Shown in pieces: positions 26,932 to 38,121 of a stretch of 64,000 nucleotides of DNA (its first letter is position 1; every line of letters starts with the position of its first letter). Location of the stretch: the NCBI GenBank assembly GCA_949373085.1, contig CASICJ010000001.1:32698-96697 (forward strand), written 5' to 3'. The stretch comes from an uncultured Verrucomicrobiales bacterium. GTDB lineage: Bacteria; Verrucomicrobiota; Verrucomicrobiia; Verrucomicrobiales; Akkermansiaceae. The translations under genes were made by a program, and so were the position numbers. The notes under the pieces were generated by a model. The model was given only the letters and a program-made list of their open reading frames with translations. It did not search any database and was not told the DNA's origin.

Positions 26932-29900
26932 TCAATTGTGAGGGTGCTCTCTTACTCGATAGAAACGGTTGCGATCGTTATTTGTGCTTCGGTCGACTAG
27001 GACCGAGACTTCTTCGGTTGCGACTATTGGTTCGCCAATAGGAATCCAACCGATTGTGGGATCGGAGAACGCTTCAAGTTGATAAATTTTTCCAACACGG
27101 CTAGAAAAGTTGATATTTGGTTCGTTGGCAAGGTTGGTAAGGCTGATAATTTGAGGCGTAATTTCCGAGACGATTTCATCAAAAAAAATGGCTCTGAGGC
27201 GCATAAACTGGGTCCGGTTTTGATCGGCTGTTGTTAGGGCAACTGCGCGGAAGCTTTCCGTTAAAATCTGATGAGGTAAGAGTCTCCACTTGGATAGACG
27301 CAGAGTCGCTCCTCCAAGTCTTGAGATCATCCGAAACTTCTGCAATAACTGAAAATTTCTTTGGGTCGAGTTGTCGGTTTGTCCAAGTGAGACTCAGATT
27401 CTTGGATTCCGTATCGAAAATCGGAGTCGGGAAAATTTCACTGTCTCGAGTAGAAGGGTCTAGGCCGAGAACGAACTCGAAAAGGTTGGAAATACCGTCG
27501 CCGTCCGGGTCGTTTTCTTTTTCGGTTTCACCTGGAGTGGTCTTTCCAAAGGTTCGATTCACCCATGCTAAATAGGAGTCATAAACCGTTACTTTAATTT
27601 CCTGAGATTGATCAAAATCGAAGGCCGTGGCATTGAGGCGGAGATTGTAAGTACCAGGAAAGCCGAAGCGAATTTGGCTTAATGGTTCATCGGGAGTGGT
27701 GAAAACGACTGGAGCTGGCCCATCAAGGAGTTCCCACTGGAAGATGGCGGAAGTTGGGTTGACCGAGCCATAAGAAACGAATGGATCGATAGTCAAATTA
27801 TTTGGAAGTGTGATAGTTTCGTTGGAAGGGGTTCTGACGAAGAAGGTTCCTGATTTTCCTGGCGTTCCATTGGTGATGAGCCCTGGAGCCCAATTGAGCT
27901 TAAGATTCCAAGAATCAACTGGAAGCAATGGATCGTTAAATTCGAGGGAGAAGCCAGATCCATTGGATGCTGGATACCAGTCATTATATTCAAAATCTTG
28001 GATTCCGGCTTTAATGTTAGGGAGTTCAAGTCGAAGACGCTCACCTCCATTACTGAGTTTTCCCTCATATTGGCCAGCGATTGCAAGTGACTCACCATAG
28101 CGGGTTTCGAAAGAAAGTCGGTTACTGACAAGGATGATAAATTCACCGGGCTGTAGAGTGAGATTTGGGAAGGTGAAGCGGATGCCCTCCGTGAATTGAA
28201 GGCCTTTCAAATTTATGACCTCCAAGCCGATGTTTTGAAGTTCAATGAACTCAAATTCAGATCCGCCAAGAGGATCATACATAATTTCGGTTATTCGAAG
28301 GTTTTGTATAAGAAGAAGCTCGGAAGTGAGTGGACTGTTGTTGGTGTAGCCCGGACTGGGAACGGAAAATTCCTCGTAGTTGGAACTCCCATCTGGGCTT
28401 CTTCCACGGGAGAGATCAGAGCGTTGGTTCACGAAATGAACCTGGTCAATCATAACTCCATTAGCACCAAGAAGAGAGATCCATTCATTTTCGGATGCCA
28501 GTTTGAATGGAAGTTCATCAGCTCTTAGAGGATCGGCCGAATTGCCATCGGGAGTTAGGAGAGCAAACCCCTCCGGTGCGATAAAACTAAGCTCGGGTAA
28601 GGTGTGTTTTCGGGGAAAGGTGATAGGTTCATCACTCATGGCAAGACCGCCGAGAGCAACGGGTTGGCTTAACGGGTTGAATAATTCAATAAACTCGTTT
28701 TCGAAAACCGCATCATCTGCGGAGAGCCATTCATTAATGCGAATTTCGCCAGGTTCCCCGAGCTCGAGCGATTGATTTATTGTTCCAAGGGTTGGATGCG
28801 AGAGTTGCCAAATATCATTTATTCGGGAGATGGAATGATCTGGGATTTGGAGGCCAAATGTCACGGTGTCGATCACAGCGTTATCATTGGCATCAGTGTC
28901 AAAGAGCGACAGTGATTCCCCGTCCGCATTCAGGTTAAATCCGATAAATAATCCGGGAAGGTCGATCGTTGAATCACCATACAGAAGAAGGAATCCATTG
29001 GCTGGAATCATCGTATTAGGGGGGAAAATAAATCGGGTCGGGTCTGACGGATCATCAGAAAGAGACATTTCTCCCAGATTTTTTGGGAAAGCACTTGTGT
29101 TATGGATTTCGATAACGTCGGGAAAGTTGCTACCCACTTTTCGAGTGGAATTATTTATAGCGAGGATTTCGCTCAGATAGAGAGATCCGTGTGTGGACTC
29201 AAGATTACTCGTGCTTGTTGCGAGCGGCAGAGAATTGGGAGGTCCAATGATGGGAGTGATCTCACTTTCGATAAAAATCCTCCGTTCATCCATAAAAGTT
29301 CGCATTTGCTCGATCTGAGGCTGAGGCACCCAGTCTGTGAGGCTATTATCGAGAAGTTCGTCAAACTCCGGTTTTGAGAAGCTAGTTTGGAGAAGCTCGC
29401 GAAGGCTTTTGAAATATCGTTCGACGATTAGGGGGTTTGTGAAGATTGGAACAAAGGGATCCAAAACGTCATCATCACCGATCATATCGAAAAGTGTATG
29501 CTCTGGATCATCGATCCTGCTACCATCACCGATGCTGAGGATGGTGTCGAGATCGTGTGGGAGAAGGACAAAGCGGTTTTTTTGGAGGCCTCGATACAGA
29601 GAAAAGTCGTCATCCGCCCCGTTGCTAATATTAGTTTCCCCGTTGGCGAGAATTGTCATGGCGGCGAACCACTTCATCCATTGATCAAGGTTAACTGAGG
29701 CCTCCATTTGCTTAATGAAGTCGACATCCTGAGACGCGTTGTTGATGATTCGAAGCATTTCATCGAGATCGCTCCAGTCGTTTTCGCTGCTGTTGGTTTG
29801 CTTACTCCAGCCATCTAATTCGTATCTATCGATATTTCCATCTCTCCAGCTCAGGTCTCGGTCGGGTCTGACTTTTTTGTAAATATTGCCCGCATTATCA

Positions 29901-32900
29901 GTTTCGAAATTTTGATCAATAAATTCGCCGGATAGGGGTTGAATATGGACTATGGAGCCGTAGTCGAATTCATCTTCACGAGCGATGTTTTCGCCGTTAA
30001 TTCTGACTTGTGCCCTATAGGTATTCGGGGCTTGCATGCCCGAGGCTTCAAACAGCTTCATACCGAGAAATTGAAGATAGGTGAACTTGGTATTCAGGTT
30101 CATCGTTGTCATATTGTTCCATTCATTATCTCGGGGGAGGGAGACCCTCATGGGAACAGGGTCATGGTTTCGACTACCGGCTCCGCGTACTCTTATTCCT
30201 GCGTTGTAGCGAATCTCTGGTCCAGATCCGTCATCAAGAATAAGGGTTGCATTCATCTGAGCATTACTTTGCCGTCGGATGTCGCGCCATTGGTCAAATT
30301 CGGGAGTTGGCATGATGATCCGATAGAAGGCGTGATCGAAGTTATTAGCTTCGTCGTCAATCTGAAGTAATGCGTTTGCGGTTTGCTCATTGTTAGCGGA
30401 AGCTGGCCAACTTCGGGTGTTGGTCCCGTCGCTGGATTCGACGTAGAATTCAATGATAGTCCCATCTGGTTGAGGAGAAAGGATTGCTCCAAAAACACCA
30501 TCGCCCGGGTCCCCATCATAATTCTCGCCATCGTCGAACATTGGAGCGGTTTGGAACGGCTCAGGATTTTGGGCGGAAACTCGGTAGTGAAGAATACCGC
30601 TAATTATCTCGCTGGTTTCGCCCCTTAATTCAGCGATGATGCCGATGGGGTCAGAGGAAGTGGGGATGGCTGGGCGATGTTCAAGACCCAAAATAAACGG
30701 AGCCGTATTGGCAGATTCAACGGAATTGGTAGTACCAGGACTGGGCAGGCTTTCGGTGCTGAACCCCCAGTTCTGCCCCTGTTTGTTACTCAAGGTTTGG
30801 TCGACGAGTTCTAGCGAACTTCCTTGCCCATCAGCGGGAGAAACCCAATCCCAGCCAGGTTCGCTGCCAATATTGGTTCTTGCCCGGCGAGCCCAATCTC
30901 CTTGGTCGTGGTAGCGAACCTCATCGACCTCATCTCCGTTGTCATCAATGAGCCGGAGACGTTCACTGCTGTTACTTAGTTTTCCAGTCCAATTTCCAAT
31001 CACGTTTGGAATAGCACCATAGGTTGCCTCAAAGGTCGTGGTATCTGCACTAATAACTAGAAAATCGCCTGCTGCTAACGTGACATCAGGGAAGGTGAAG
31101 TTGATGCCGTTATTAAACTCCCAGCCATCAATTGAGATTGGCAAGGAGCCGATGTTTACGAGTTCGATGAATTCTTCCAGCTCATTGCCGGAAGTTGGAT
31201 TGAACATAATCTCATTAATGACGATGTTCTTTGCGGAGGGATTGACCTCGATTTCAACTTGGACTTCTTCAGAGTTCAGTGTTCCGTCGTTGGCGATGTA
31301 GGAAAAAGTATCAGAACCAAAAAAATTAGGTTCTGGCTGGTAGGTGAATGAACCATTTGTAGAGAGGTTCAAAATTCCATTACTAACATTTTTTGAAAGC
31401 TTGGCAGTAAGAGCCTTGCCCTCGATATCAAAATCGTTGGTAAGAACTCCCTCACTTGTCTTAATAAGCAGTTCTATACCGATCTGTGTTTCGTAGTGAT
31501 CTGCTTGTGTTTGTGGCGGGTCATCGATGGGCTCGACGGTGATGTTGACGGTGGCTTCATTGGATTCCTGAAGTGAATCACTCGCACGATATGTGAAGGA
31601 ATCGCTTCCGGTAAAATTGATATCAGGAATATAGATGAACCCACCGCTCTTCCCGAGAGTAATAGTCCCATTGGTAGGCTCGGAAACAAGAATCGCGGCA
31701 AGGGGGTCTGAATCTAAATCATTGGCAAGAATTCCTTCTGCACCAAGACGGATCATAGGAGAATCCTCAGAAATTAGATAGGAGTTATCGGTGGCAATTG
31801 GTGGAGCATTTACAATAATAGAGACAGCGACCGTATCTGATTCGAGTTGGCCATCGCTTACTCGGTAGGTGAAGGTATCTGTGCCCGAAAACCCCAAAGC
31901 GGGAGAATAAGTGAACGAGCCATCTTGGGTGAGATTTAAGATTCCCGAAGACGTGGTGGAAACGAGGGCTGCACTCAGCGTGGGGGTTTCAGGATCCGAG
32001 TCGTTGTGTAAGACTCCATCGGTTATGTTCACAATGAGAGGTTTTAGAGGAGCAGTCAGATAACTTTCGGGTAAGCCGATCGGCGGATCATTTATTGGTG
32101 CGATATCTATAATGACTGTTTCTGTACGGCTGGTGTCGGATCCATCGTTTGCTCGATAGGTGAAGGAATCGCCACCGAAAAAATTAAGGGAAGGAGTGTA
32201 GGTGAAGCTTCCGTCGTCTGCGAGGGTAAGGTTTCCGTTGGCCGGTTGATTTTCGATGATGGCTTTTAAAGCACTCCCTTCTGGGTCAGAATCGTTTTGT
32301 AAAACTCCTAAGGGTCTTGCCACAACCAAAGGGTTATCTTCGATAGCCGAATAGGTATCGGGTGTCGTTTCGGGGAAATTGTTGGGGCCGCTAATGATAT
32401 TAAGATTAACGGTAGCGGCGGGAGTGAAGAACTCTCCGTCTGTGATACGATAAGTGAAAGTGTCCGACCCTTCATAGTTTACCCCGGGAATGTAAAGAAA
32501 GGTTCCATTGGAATTAAAATCGATTGTGCCATTTTTCGGTCCCGAAAGCAGCTCGGCGACCAGGCGATCATTTTCCGGGTCGGTGTCGTTAGCTGTAACA
32601 CCTGCGGCGAGTATACGCTTTCCGAGAAGGTAGGCGTTCATGCTGATGTCGCTGCTACGTCCGTCGTTTTGATGAATTTCAATTGCCAAAACATTGTTTC
32701 CTTCCTCAAGCAAGCTTGCGGGAATTTCGGCCTCATTCCAAACTCCCTCACCAGTACGTCCAGGGTTTAAGAGAGCGACTTCCGTTGCTGAGGCGTCTGG
32801 ATCGAGATTATCGAGCACTACGCGTGTTCCGTTCAGATAAATAGCGCAGCCATCGTCGCGGACATATCCTACGATCAACTTATAAAAATCTGACGCGTCA

Positions 32901-35542
32901 GTAATCGTGAAATTATGACGGAAATAGGTGGTGATATATTTATTATCAGAGTTTTCACCGAAGGCGACCGTGGTTTCTTCGTCTCCATCACCGTAGCCAA
33001 GTTCTGCTGGCCCGGTGGCCCAACTGGAATCGTTGAAGTTGGAATTACGCCATGTACCTCCAAGGTCGGCTCCGGTGTCAAGATAGGCCCAGTTGGCACC
33101 AGCAGAGACCAAAGTTTGAGTGGGGCCAGGTGTAACGATAACCTTAAGATTATCAATTGCCCAAGATTTCTCGGATCCTGTTTGCCAACTATCACCTGTA
33201 ACAAACCAGCGAATGGTAGCGCTGGATGAGGTGTGGGGGATGTTTTTTAGTGATGGGACCTGTCCCATCTCATAGCCTGCATCTAGAGCAGACTGGTCTG
33301 TATTGAAACCGATATTTTCATCTCTGAAAATTAAGGATCCGGCGGGGTGGCCAAACGATCCACCATTACCAATATTCCTAAATGTTTCGCCAAAAATCTC
33401 GACATCATCAAGTGTAATTGTGAATCGTTCATCACTATCCCACGAATCGATGATTCCAAGAAGGAAGTCCAGCCCCAGCGATTGATGTGGTGGTAAATTC
33501 TCAAGGGTAAGAGTGGTAGGATCTGATGGGTTACCGCGTGCTTGATTTCGGAGGAACTGATTCGAAAAGATATTGCCCCCATTTCCACGGCCTTCGAAAC
33601 CTTGAACCGACTCCTGCCTGCTAGAACCTGTGATCAAAGGTGACAGGTCCGTCGAGTTGAAGTTGCTTTCGAAGACGATTTGATCTCCTTGCTGAGTAGA
33701 GGTGATCTCTAGTGGATTATTTTCAAGAGTATCATAGCTGTCGTTGAATACGATTGGAGGATCGTTGATTGGTGCGATTTCAAGAGTAGTCGATACTGGC
33801 TCTGATACATCGGTGCCATCGCTGACGCGGTAGGTGAATGAAGCTGTGCCAAAAAATCCAGGGTCTGGATTGTAGTTGAATGATCCATCTGAGTTGAGAT
33901 CGAGAGTGCCCTCGCTCACATCGTCGACTAGAACGGCGAAGAGCGAATCGTTTTCTAGGTCGGTGTCGTTACTCAGGATGCCAGGGGAGAATTGATTGAG
34001 TGTTGTGTTTTCGGTGCCTGAATAGATTTCGGGTAACGCGACTGGGGGGTCATTTATGGGAGTCACAGCCAGGGTGACGGTGGCCGCGCGCGAGTCGCCG
34101 CTAGTATCACGGGCAAGGTAGGTGAAGGTATCGTTACCACTGAAATTAAGAGACGGTTGGTAGGTGAAGAACCCATCAGAGCTGAAGTTTAGAGTTCCGT
34201 TGAGTGGAGGGGTTTGAAGGATGGCTTCGAGATCACGACCGATATCGTTGCTAAGGACGCCTTCTCCGTTCGATGGGATTGAGATTTCAATATCGTCAAA
34301 CCAGCTATTGGTCACCTCGGTCCTCGAGTTTGACTTGCTGGAGAATGCCCCAAGGAGGATCTTGTGATCTCCGGCGCCTAAAGAGATATCAAAACTCGCT
34401 TCCTGCCATCCTGAATCATTTAAGCCGGCTCCTCCATTACCATCGCCACGAAAGCGGGTAAGTGAATTGTCGATGTCATTTCCGTAACGGACACCGTCGA
34501 CCTCAAAGAGGGCTTCACCATATTCATCAGCATCATAGTCATTAGAAAAAGTAATGCGGTAACGAAACGAAATGGTAGTGTCGGCCGGATTTTCCAAAGT
34601 AAAGGTGCGCTGCCACCCCCCTGAGGTTGATGGATTATTGTTGAGCCGACGACCTACCTCTACAAAAAGCGCTCCGCCGGAAAACCCTCCGGTCGGGTCG
34701 AGGTCGCCATTAGCATTATTAGGGCGGGATGTATTGTTAAAAGCATCATCTAAGTAGGTGAACCCGGTGAGAGGTGACTCGGAAGTAGGGACGAGGTTTA
34801 TGAAAAATCCAACATCGGAGCTGGTTAAACTTGCTTGGTGAACCTCGACCGCGATCGTATTAGTTCCTTCCTGAAGGATGCCAGAAAGATTTAGGGTTGT
34901 GTTTCCAAAGTTATTTTCATCGGCGGTTTGGATGAGGGTATTCGTGGTGATGGGTCCGGCAGGAATCGTGTCGCTACGAAAGATTTCGGTGCCATTGATG
35001 TAGATGATTCCTCCATCATCAATTAAGTGTTCAAGGCTCCAAAAGGTCTCGGTAGATTGGGTAGCACTAAGCGAAAAATTTTGGCGAAAGAGATAAGTTG
35101 TTATGAGGTTTTGATCATTCCCTGCTGCTCCGAGTCCCTCCAAGACAGAAGGGGTTCCAGGAGGGAATCCATCGATTACACCTCCCTGAAATGGAGCGTT
35201 CCCCGTAGACCATGGTCTATTCGTGGAAGTCAAAATTTCAAATTGTGGACTGTTCCAAGTGAGTCCGTTAGCGTCAAGGGGGTAGGTTTGATTAAAACCA
35301 TTTTCATTTTCAATACGATCAAGGTATTCCCAAGTTGGAGAAAGAATTAAGCTCCCTGCTTCAAAGGTGGCAGAAAGGATCGACCGCCCCTTTGAGATGG
35401 TCAAAGTCCCGTCTTCGTCTACCGAGAAGGTGTCATTGCTTGCAACCGGAGTAGCAGTGAGGTTTGTGACGAAAGCAAGGAGAGGGCATAAGGCTCCTTT
35501 GAAAGATGGAAGGTTCTTGTCTGGAGGCATGATTACGAACAT
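26932..35542 (-). CDS. Giant secreted modular protein: tandem-95 Ig-like repeats, lamin-tail domains and CotH kinase-like domain
   Basis: The largest gene here, about 2,870 residues if one frameshift is repaired. Seven Ig-like tandem-95 repeats (about residues 30-1430) each carry a G-V-L-x-N-D-x-D motif and an F-x-Y-x-P...F-x-G-x-D-x-F-x-Y signature. The first and third hold large insertions with jelly-roll/PA14-like sequence (YINGTEIF, YLNGTRVV). Then come a lamin-tail domain (NIVINEIMFNP, about 1440), a CotH-like kinase domain (about 1750-2100, PHDLDTI near 1997), three more lamin-tail domains (LYLSEILAINN, RINEWLSADDA, RITEIMYDP), a PKD-like stretch and DPDGDGISNLFEFVLG. Removing one base from the TTT at 27255-27257 (plus strand) extends the frame to 26932 with RLRA and RFYRVRE endings. 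Probably cell-surface or secreted. The GH16 gene ends 15 bp upstream. Confidence 0.8.
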
Positions 35543-35557
35543 TATAATACGTTCTTC

Positions 35558-36376
35558 TTATCTCTTTTGGTAGACACGAACGTAGTCGATGAGATAGCCG
35601 ATTGGAAAAATTGAGTTGTCAATCTCACCACCCCACTTGCCGCCTAGAGCGAGGTTAAGGATCAGGTAATGTGGCTTGTGAAATGGATTCCCGCTAGAAG
35701 TCGTCGCCTTTTTTACTCTGAAACTATGGTAGCGTTTCCCATCAAAAGTAAAGTGAATGAATTCGGCATTCCATTCGATGGAGTAAGTGTGGAAATCTCC
35801 CCAGATATCTTTGGTTTTTCGTATTTTGTGATCGGAGGCGTGTTTGCCATTCTGACGAAAGTGAGCGTTAGCATGGATGTTCTTAGGCGCTTTTCCAACG
35901 AATTCCATGATATCAATTTCTCCGCAGCTTGGCCACCCGACTTGTGGGATGTTATCACCTAGTGTCCAAATGGCCGGCCAGACTCCCTGACCCTTCGGTA
36001 ATTTGGCCCGGACTTCAATTTTTCCAAATTTCCACGAAGCCAACCCTTTGGTGTGTAGGCTGGCCGAGGTGTATTCAATTTTAGGGAGCTTTTTAGAAGA
36101 TGAGCTTGAAAGATCAATATCTGCAGGGAATTCACGATGTCCCTCGATGACTAGGTGCCCATTTTCAATCCTAGCATTCTTCAGTCGTTTGGTCGTATAG
36201 AATTGCTTTTCGTCATTACGGACGAAGCCAGATTCATAGCCCCACCTTTCGGGGTCAGGGTGGCCAGCGCCTATAAACTCGTCCGCCCAGACGATCTGCC
36301 ATTCGTCCTTGTTGGAAATACCGAAGGCATAACCGACAAGTAGCAAAAAAATGAACGGAAATTTACAAAATCTCAT
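35558..36376 (-). CDS. Secreted GH16 family beta-glucanase (laminarinase-like)
   Basis: A signal peptide (MRFCKFPFIFLLLVGYAFG) is followed by a GH16 catalytic domain. The catalytic motif EIDIMEFVG is intact, with E153 as nucleophile and E158 as acid/base in the standard E-I-D-I-M-E. GVWPAIWTLGDNIPQVGWP and LILNLALGGKWGG are typical of laminarinases that cut beta-1,3-glucan, an abundant algal polysaccharide. Starting at 36376 rather than the open frame's 36457 gives a proper signal peptide. The giant modular gene begins 15 bp after this stop on the same strand, so they may be cotranscribed and cooperate at the cell surface. Confidence 0.85.
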   Translation of the reverse strand: MRFCKFPFIFLLLVGYAFGISNKDEWQIVWADEFIGAGHPDPERWGYESGFVRNDEKQFYTTKRLKNARIENGHLVIEGHREFPADIDLSSSSSKKLPKIEYTSASLHTKGLASWKFGKIEVRAKLPKGQGVWPAIWTLGDNIPQVGWPSCGEIDIMEFVGKAPKNIHANAHFRQNGKHASDHKIRKTKDIWGDFHTYSIEWNAEFIHFTFDGKRYHSFRVKKATTSSGNPFHKPHYLILNLALGGKWGGEIDNSIFPIGYLIDYVRVYQKR

Positions 36377-36530
36377 TATATAGAGGACGGTTTGAGCGAT
36401 GGTTAATGTTTCAAAAAAGCGGTCTTTGAACGGTCTTTTTTTGAGAAAAGACTTCATTCGAATTTAGGGTGTCGTAACCTTGATGACCCATAATCTTTCC
36501 GATCGGGACTGGGCTAGATAATCGCAAAAA

Positions 36531-36558
36531 AGACCGTGCACCGAAAGGCGCACGGTCT
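36531..36558 (-). terminator. Intrinsic terminator of the isomerase-like gene
   Basis: On the minus strand AGACCGTGC pairs with GCACGGTCT (9 bp) around a short loop, followed by six T. It lies 17 bp beyond the minus-strand stop at 36576. Confidence 0.8.
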
Positions 36559-36575
36559 AACTGAGATTGGAACAG

Positions 36576-37484
36576 CTATTTTTTCTTCGCGTGAAGAGTG
36601 GCTCGGCTCTTTTCAAGTAGGGCCTTGGTTGCTTTGATGCCATCGTCCTCCGAGAGTTTGCGGCCCTCATATTCGACTCCGATCCAGCCATGATAACCAT
36701 GATCGAGAACGATTCCTAGAGCTTTGGTGAAATCGGTCTTAGTCTCTTCACCCTCGTCATCGAATTCATGTGACTTTGCGGAAACACCCTTAGCAAAAGG
36801 CATGAGTTCTTTAAGACCTTTGTAGCGGTCATATCCGTGGAAGTTGCCGAAGTCAGGAAGGGAACCGCAATTATCTAGCCCAACATCCTTTAGGACTTTG
36901 GACATCCAGGCCCCATTTGAAGAGAGGCCTCCGTGGTTCTCCACAATAACATTAATTTTATGATCTCGGGCGAAAGTTGAAAGGGCGGTCAGACCTTTGA
37001 CGCAATTTGCTGCTTTTTCTGCGTCGTCATTGCCCTCTCCGTGGGAGTTTACTCGGATCGAGTGACATCCAAGGCGTTTGGCGGCTTCGACCCACTTCTT
37101 GTGATTATCGATGGTTTTTTGACGCTTTTGATCAGAACCGGCGCCAATATGTCCTTCACCATCGACCATGATCAGCACGTTGGTCATACCAAGATCGGAA
37201 ACCCGATTTTTGAGTTCGCCGAGATATTTCTTATCGTTTGCCTTGTCTTTAAAGAATTGATTTACGTATTCAAGTGCTAGGATGTTGTAGGTTTTCTTGG
37301 TGTATTCTGGCCAATTCATATTGGTCATTTTACCCCCTTTTAAGGCCCGATGATTAGACCATTGGGCGAGAGAGATCTTGAAGAGATCTTCAGCCTTAGT
37401 TGTTGGGTGCTTACCATGGTGATCTGCGAGAGCCGCCGTTGTAAGGGCAGCAAAAGATGTGTGTATGAAGTGGCGACGTTGCAT
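36576..37484 (-). CDS. Exported sugar phosphate isomerase/epimerase-like (TIM-barrel) protein
   Basis: A 302-residue protein of the xylose-isomerase-like TIM-barrel superfamily. The N-terminus MQRRHFIHTSFAALTTAALA has a twin-arginine-type start. Barrel strands and likely metal ligands appear in VLIMVDGEGHIG, SIRVNSHGEG, INVIVENHGG, DNCGSLPDFGNFHGYDR and HGWIGVEYEGR. These E/D/H positions match the superfamily's metal site. Exported members are common in Verrucomicrobiota and Planctomycetota, but their sugars are mostly unknown. A good terminator follows. It is divergent from the adenosyltransferase gene, with 55 bp between the starts. Confidence 0.8.
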   Translation of the reverse strand: MQRRHFIHTSFAALTTAALADHHGKHPTTKAEDLFKISLAQWSNHRALKGGKMTNMNWPEYTKKTYNILALEYVNQFFKDKANDKKYLGELKNRVSDLGMTNVLIMVDGEGHIGAGSDQKRQKTIDNHKKWVEAAKRLGCHSIRVNSHGEGNDDAEKAANCVKGLTALSTFARDHKINVIVENHGGLSSNGAWMSKVLKDVGLDNCGSLPDFGNFHGYDRYKGLKELMPFAKGVSAKSHEFDDEGEETKTDFTKALGIVLDHGYHGWIGVEYEGRKLSEDDGIKATKALLEKSRATLHAKKK

Positions 37485-37539
37485 TGCGGTGAGTTTCGTA
37501 GTGGACGGGAGCGAAGGAAAGGCGAAAGTGCGTCAAGCG

Positions 37540-38061
37540 ATGAGTATTACGACAAAGAGGGGAGATAGGGGTTTTACCGATTTATTGTTCGGAGGGAAAG
37601 TTTCTAAAGGAGATCCTCAGATAGAAGCATTGGGGGCTGTTGATGAATTAAACGCGAATCTAGGAATCGCCCGGGTTCTTTTGGATGGAGAGATAGCTAT
37701 TGCAATTGACCAGATCCAAGAGTGGTTGGTGACCTTGATGGGAGAGCTCGCAATGCCGTTTGGTAAGGAGATCGAGTATGAGAAAGCTGGGTTTGGACGT
37801 ATTTCGACAACTGAAATCCAGTGGCTCGAGGATTGGAGCGCTTCGATTGAGAAGGAGGAAAAGTTTAAGGGCTGGCTGAGGCCCGGGGAGCGAGGAGGGG
37901 AGCTGTCTGCTCGGATTCATCTGGCTAGGACAGTAGCGAGGAGAGCGGAGCGTCGGAGCTGGGATGTTGCAGATGAGGTGGCGTCCGCTGAAGTCAGGAT
38001 TTTTCTGAATCGACTTTCTGACGCGCTTTGGTTGCTTGCCAGTGCCAGTGAGAAATTATGA
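37540..38061 (+). CDS. Cob(I)yrinic acid a,c-diamide adenosyltransferase, PduO type
   Basis: The enzyme transfers adenosyl from ATP to cob(I)alamin, giving coenzyme B12. It is a small helical protein of 173 residues. The ATP-binding N-terminus is TKRGDRGFTDLLFG (GDxGxT pattern). LGAVDELNANLGIAR, ARTVARRAERR and FLNRLSDALWLLA are the other PduO family motifs. The ATG at 37540 is chosen; the frame is open to 37459 but lacks similarity. There is no cobalamin riboswitch and no other B12 gene nearby. Confidence 0.9.
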   Translation: MSITTKRGDRGFTDLLFGGKVSKGDPQIEALGAVDELNANLGIARVLLDGEIAIAIDQIQEWLVTLMGELAMPFGKEIEYEKAGFGRISTTEIQWLEDWSASIEKEEKFKGWLRPGERGGELSARIHLARTVARRAERRSWDVADEVASAEVRIFLNRLSDALWLLASASEKL

Positions 38062-38072
38062 GTGTGAAAAAG

Positions 38073-38099
38073 CTGCTCACCTAAGGTGAGCGGTTTTTA
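38073..38099. terminator. Bidirectional terminator between adenosyltransferase and paralogue A
   Basis: GCTCACC pairs with GGTGAGC over a TAA loop (38075-38091), with C-G and T-G pairs beneath and a GGTTTTTAG tail. AAAAAG on the left gives a U tail on the minus strand. It lies between the two convergent stops at 38061 and 38122. Confidence 0.75.
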
Positions 38100-38121
38100 G
38101 AATTAATCTGCCGAAGTGGTC

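Noticed and set aside
26932..27345. Separate 137-residue gene before purL
   Set aside because: Its sequence is the natural C-terminus of the giant modular protein and joins it after removal of one homopolymer base.
37485..37539. Cobalamin riboswitch upstream of the PduO-type adenosyltransferase
   Set aside because: Only 55 bp separate the divergent starts, far too short for the element, and no B12-box sequence was seen.
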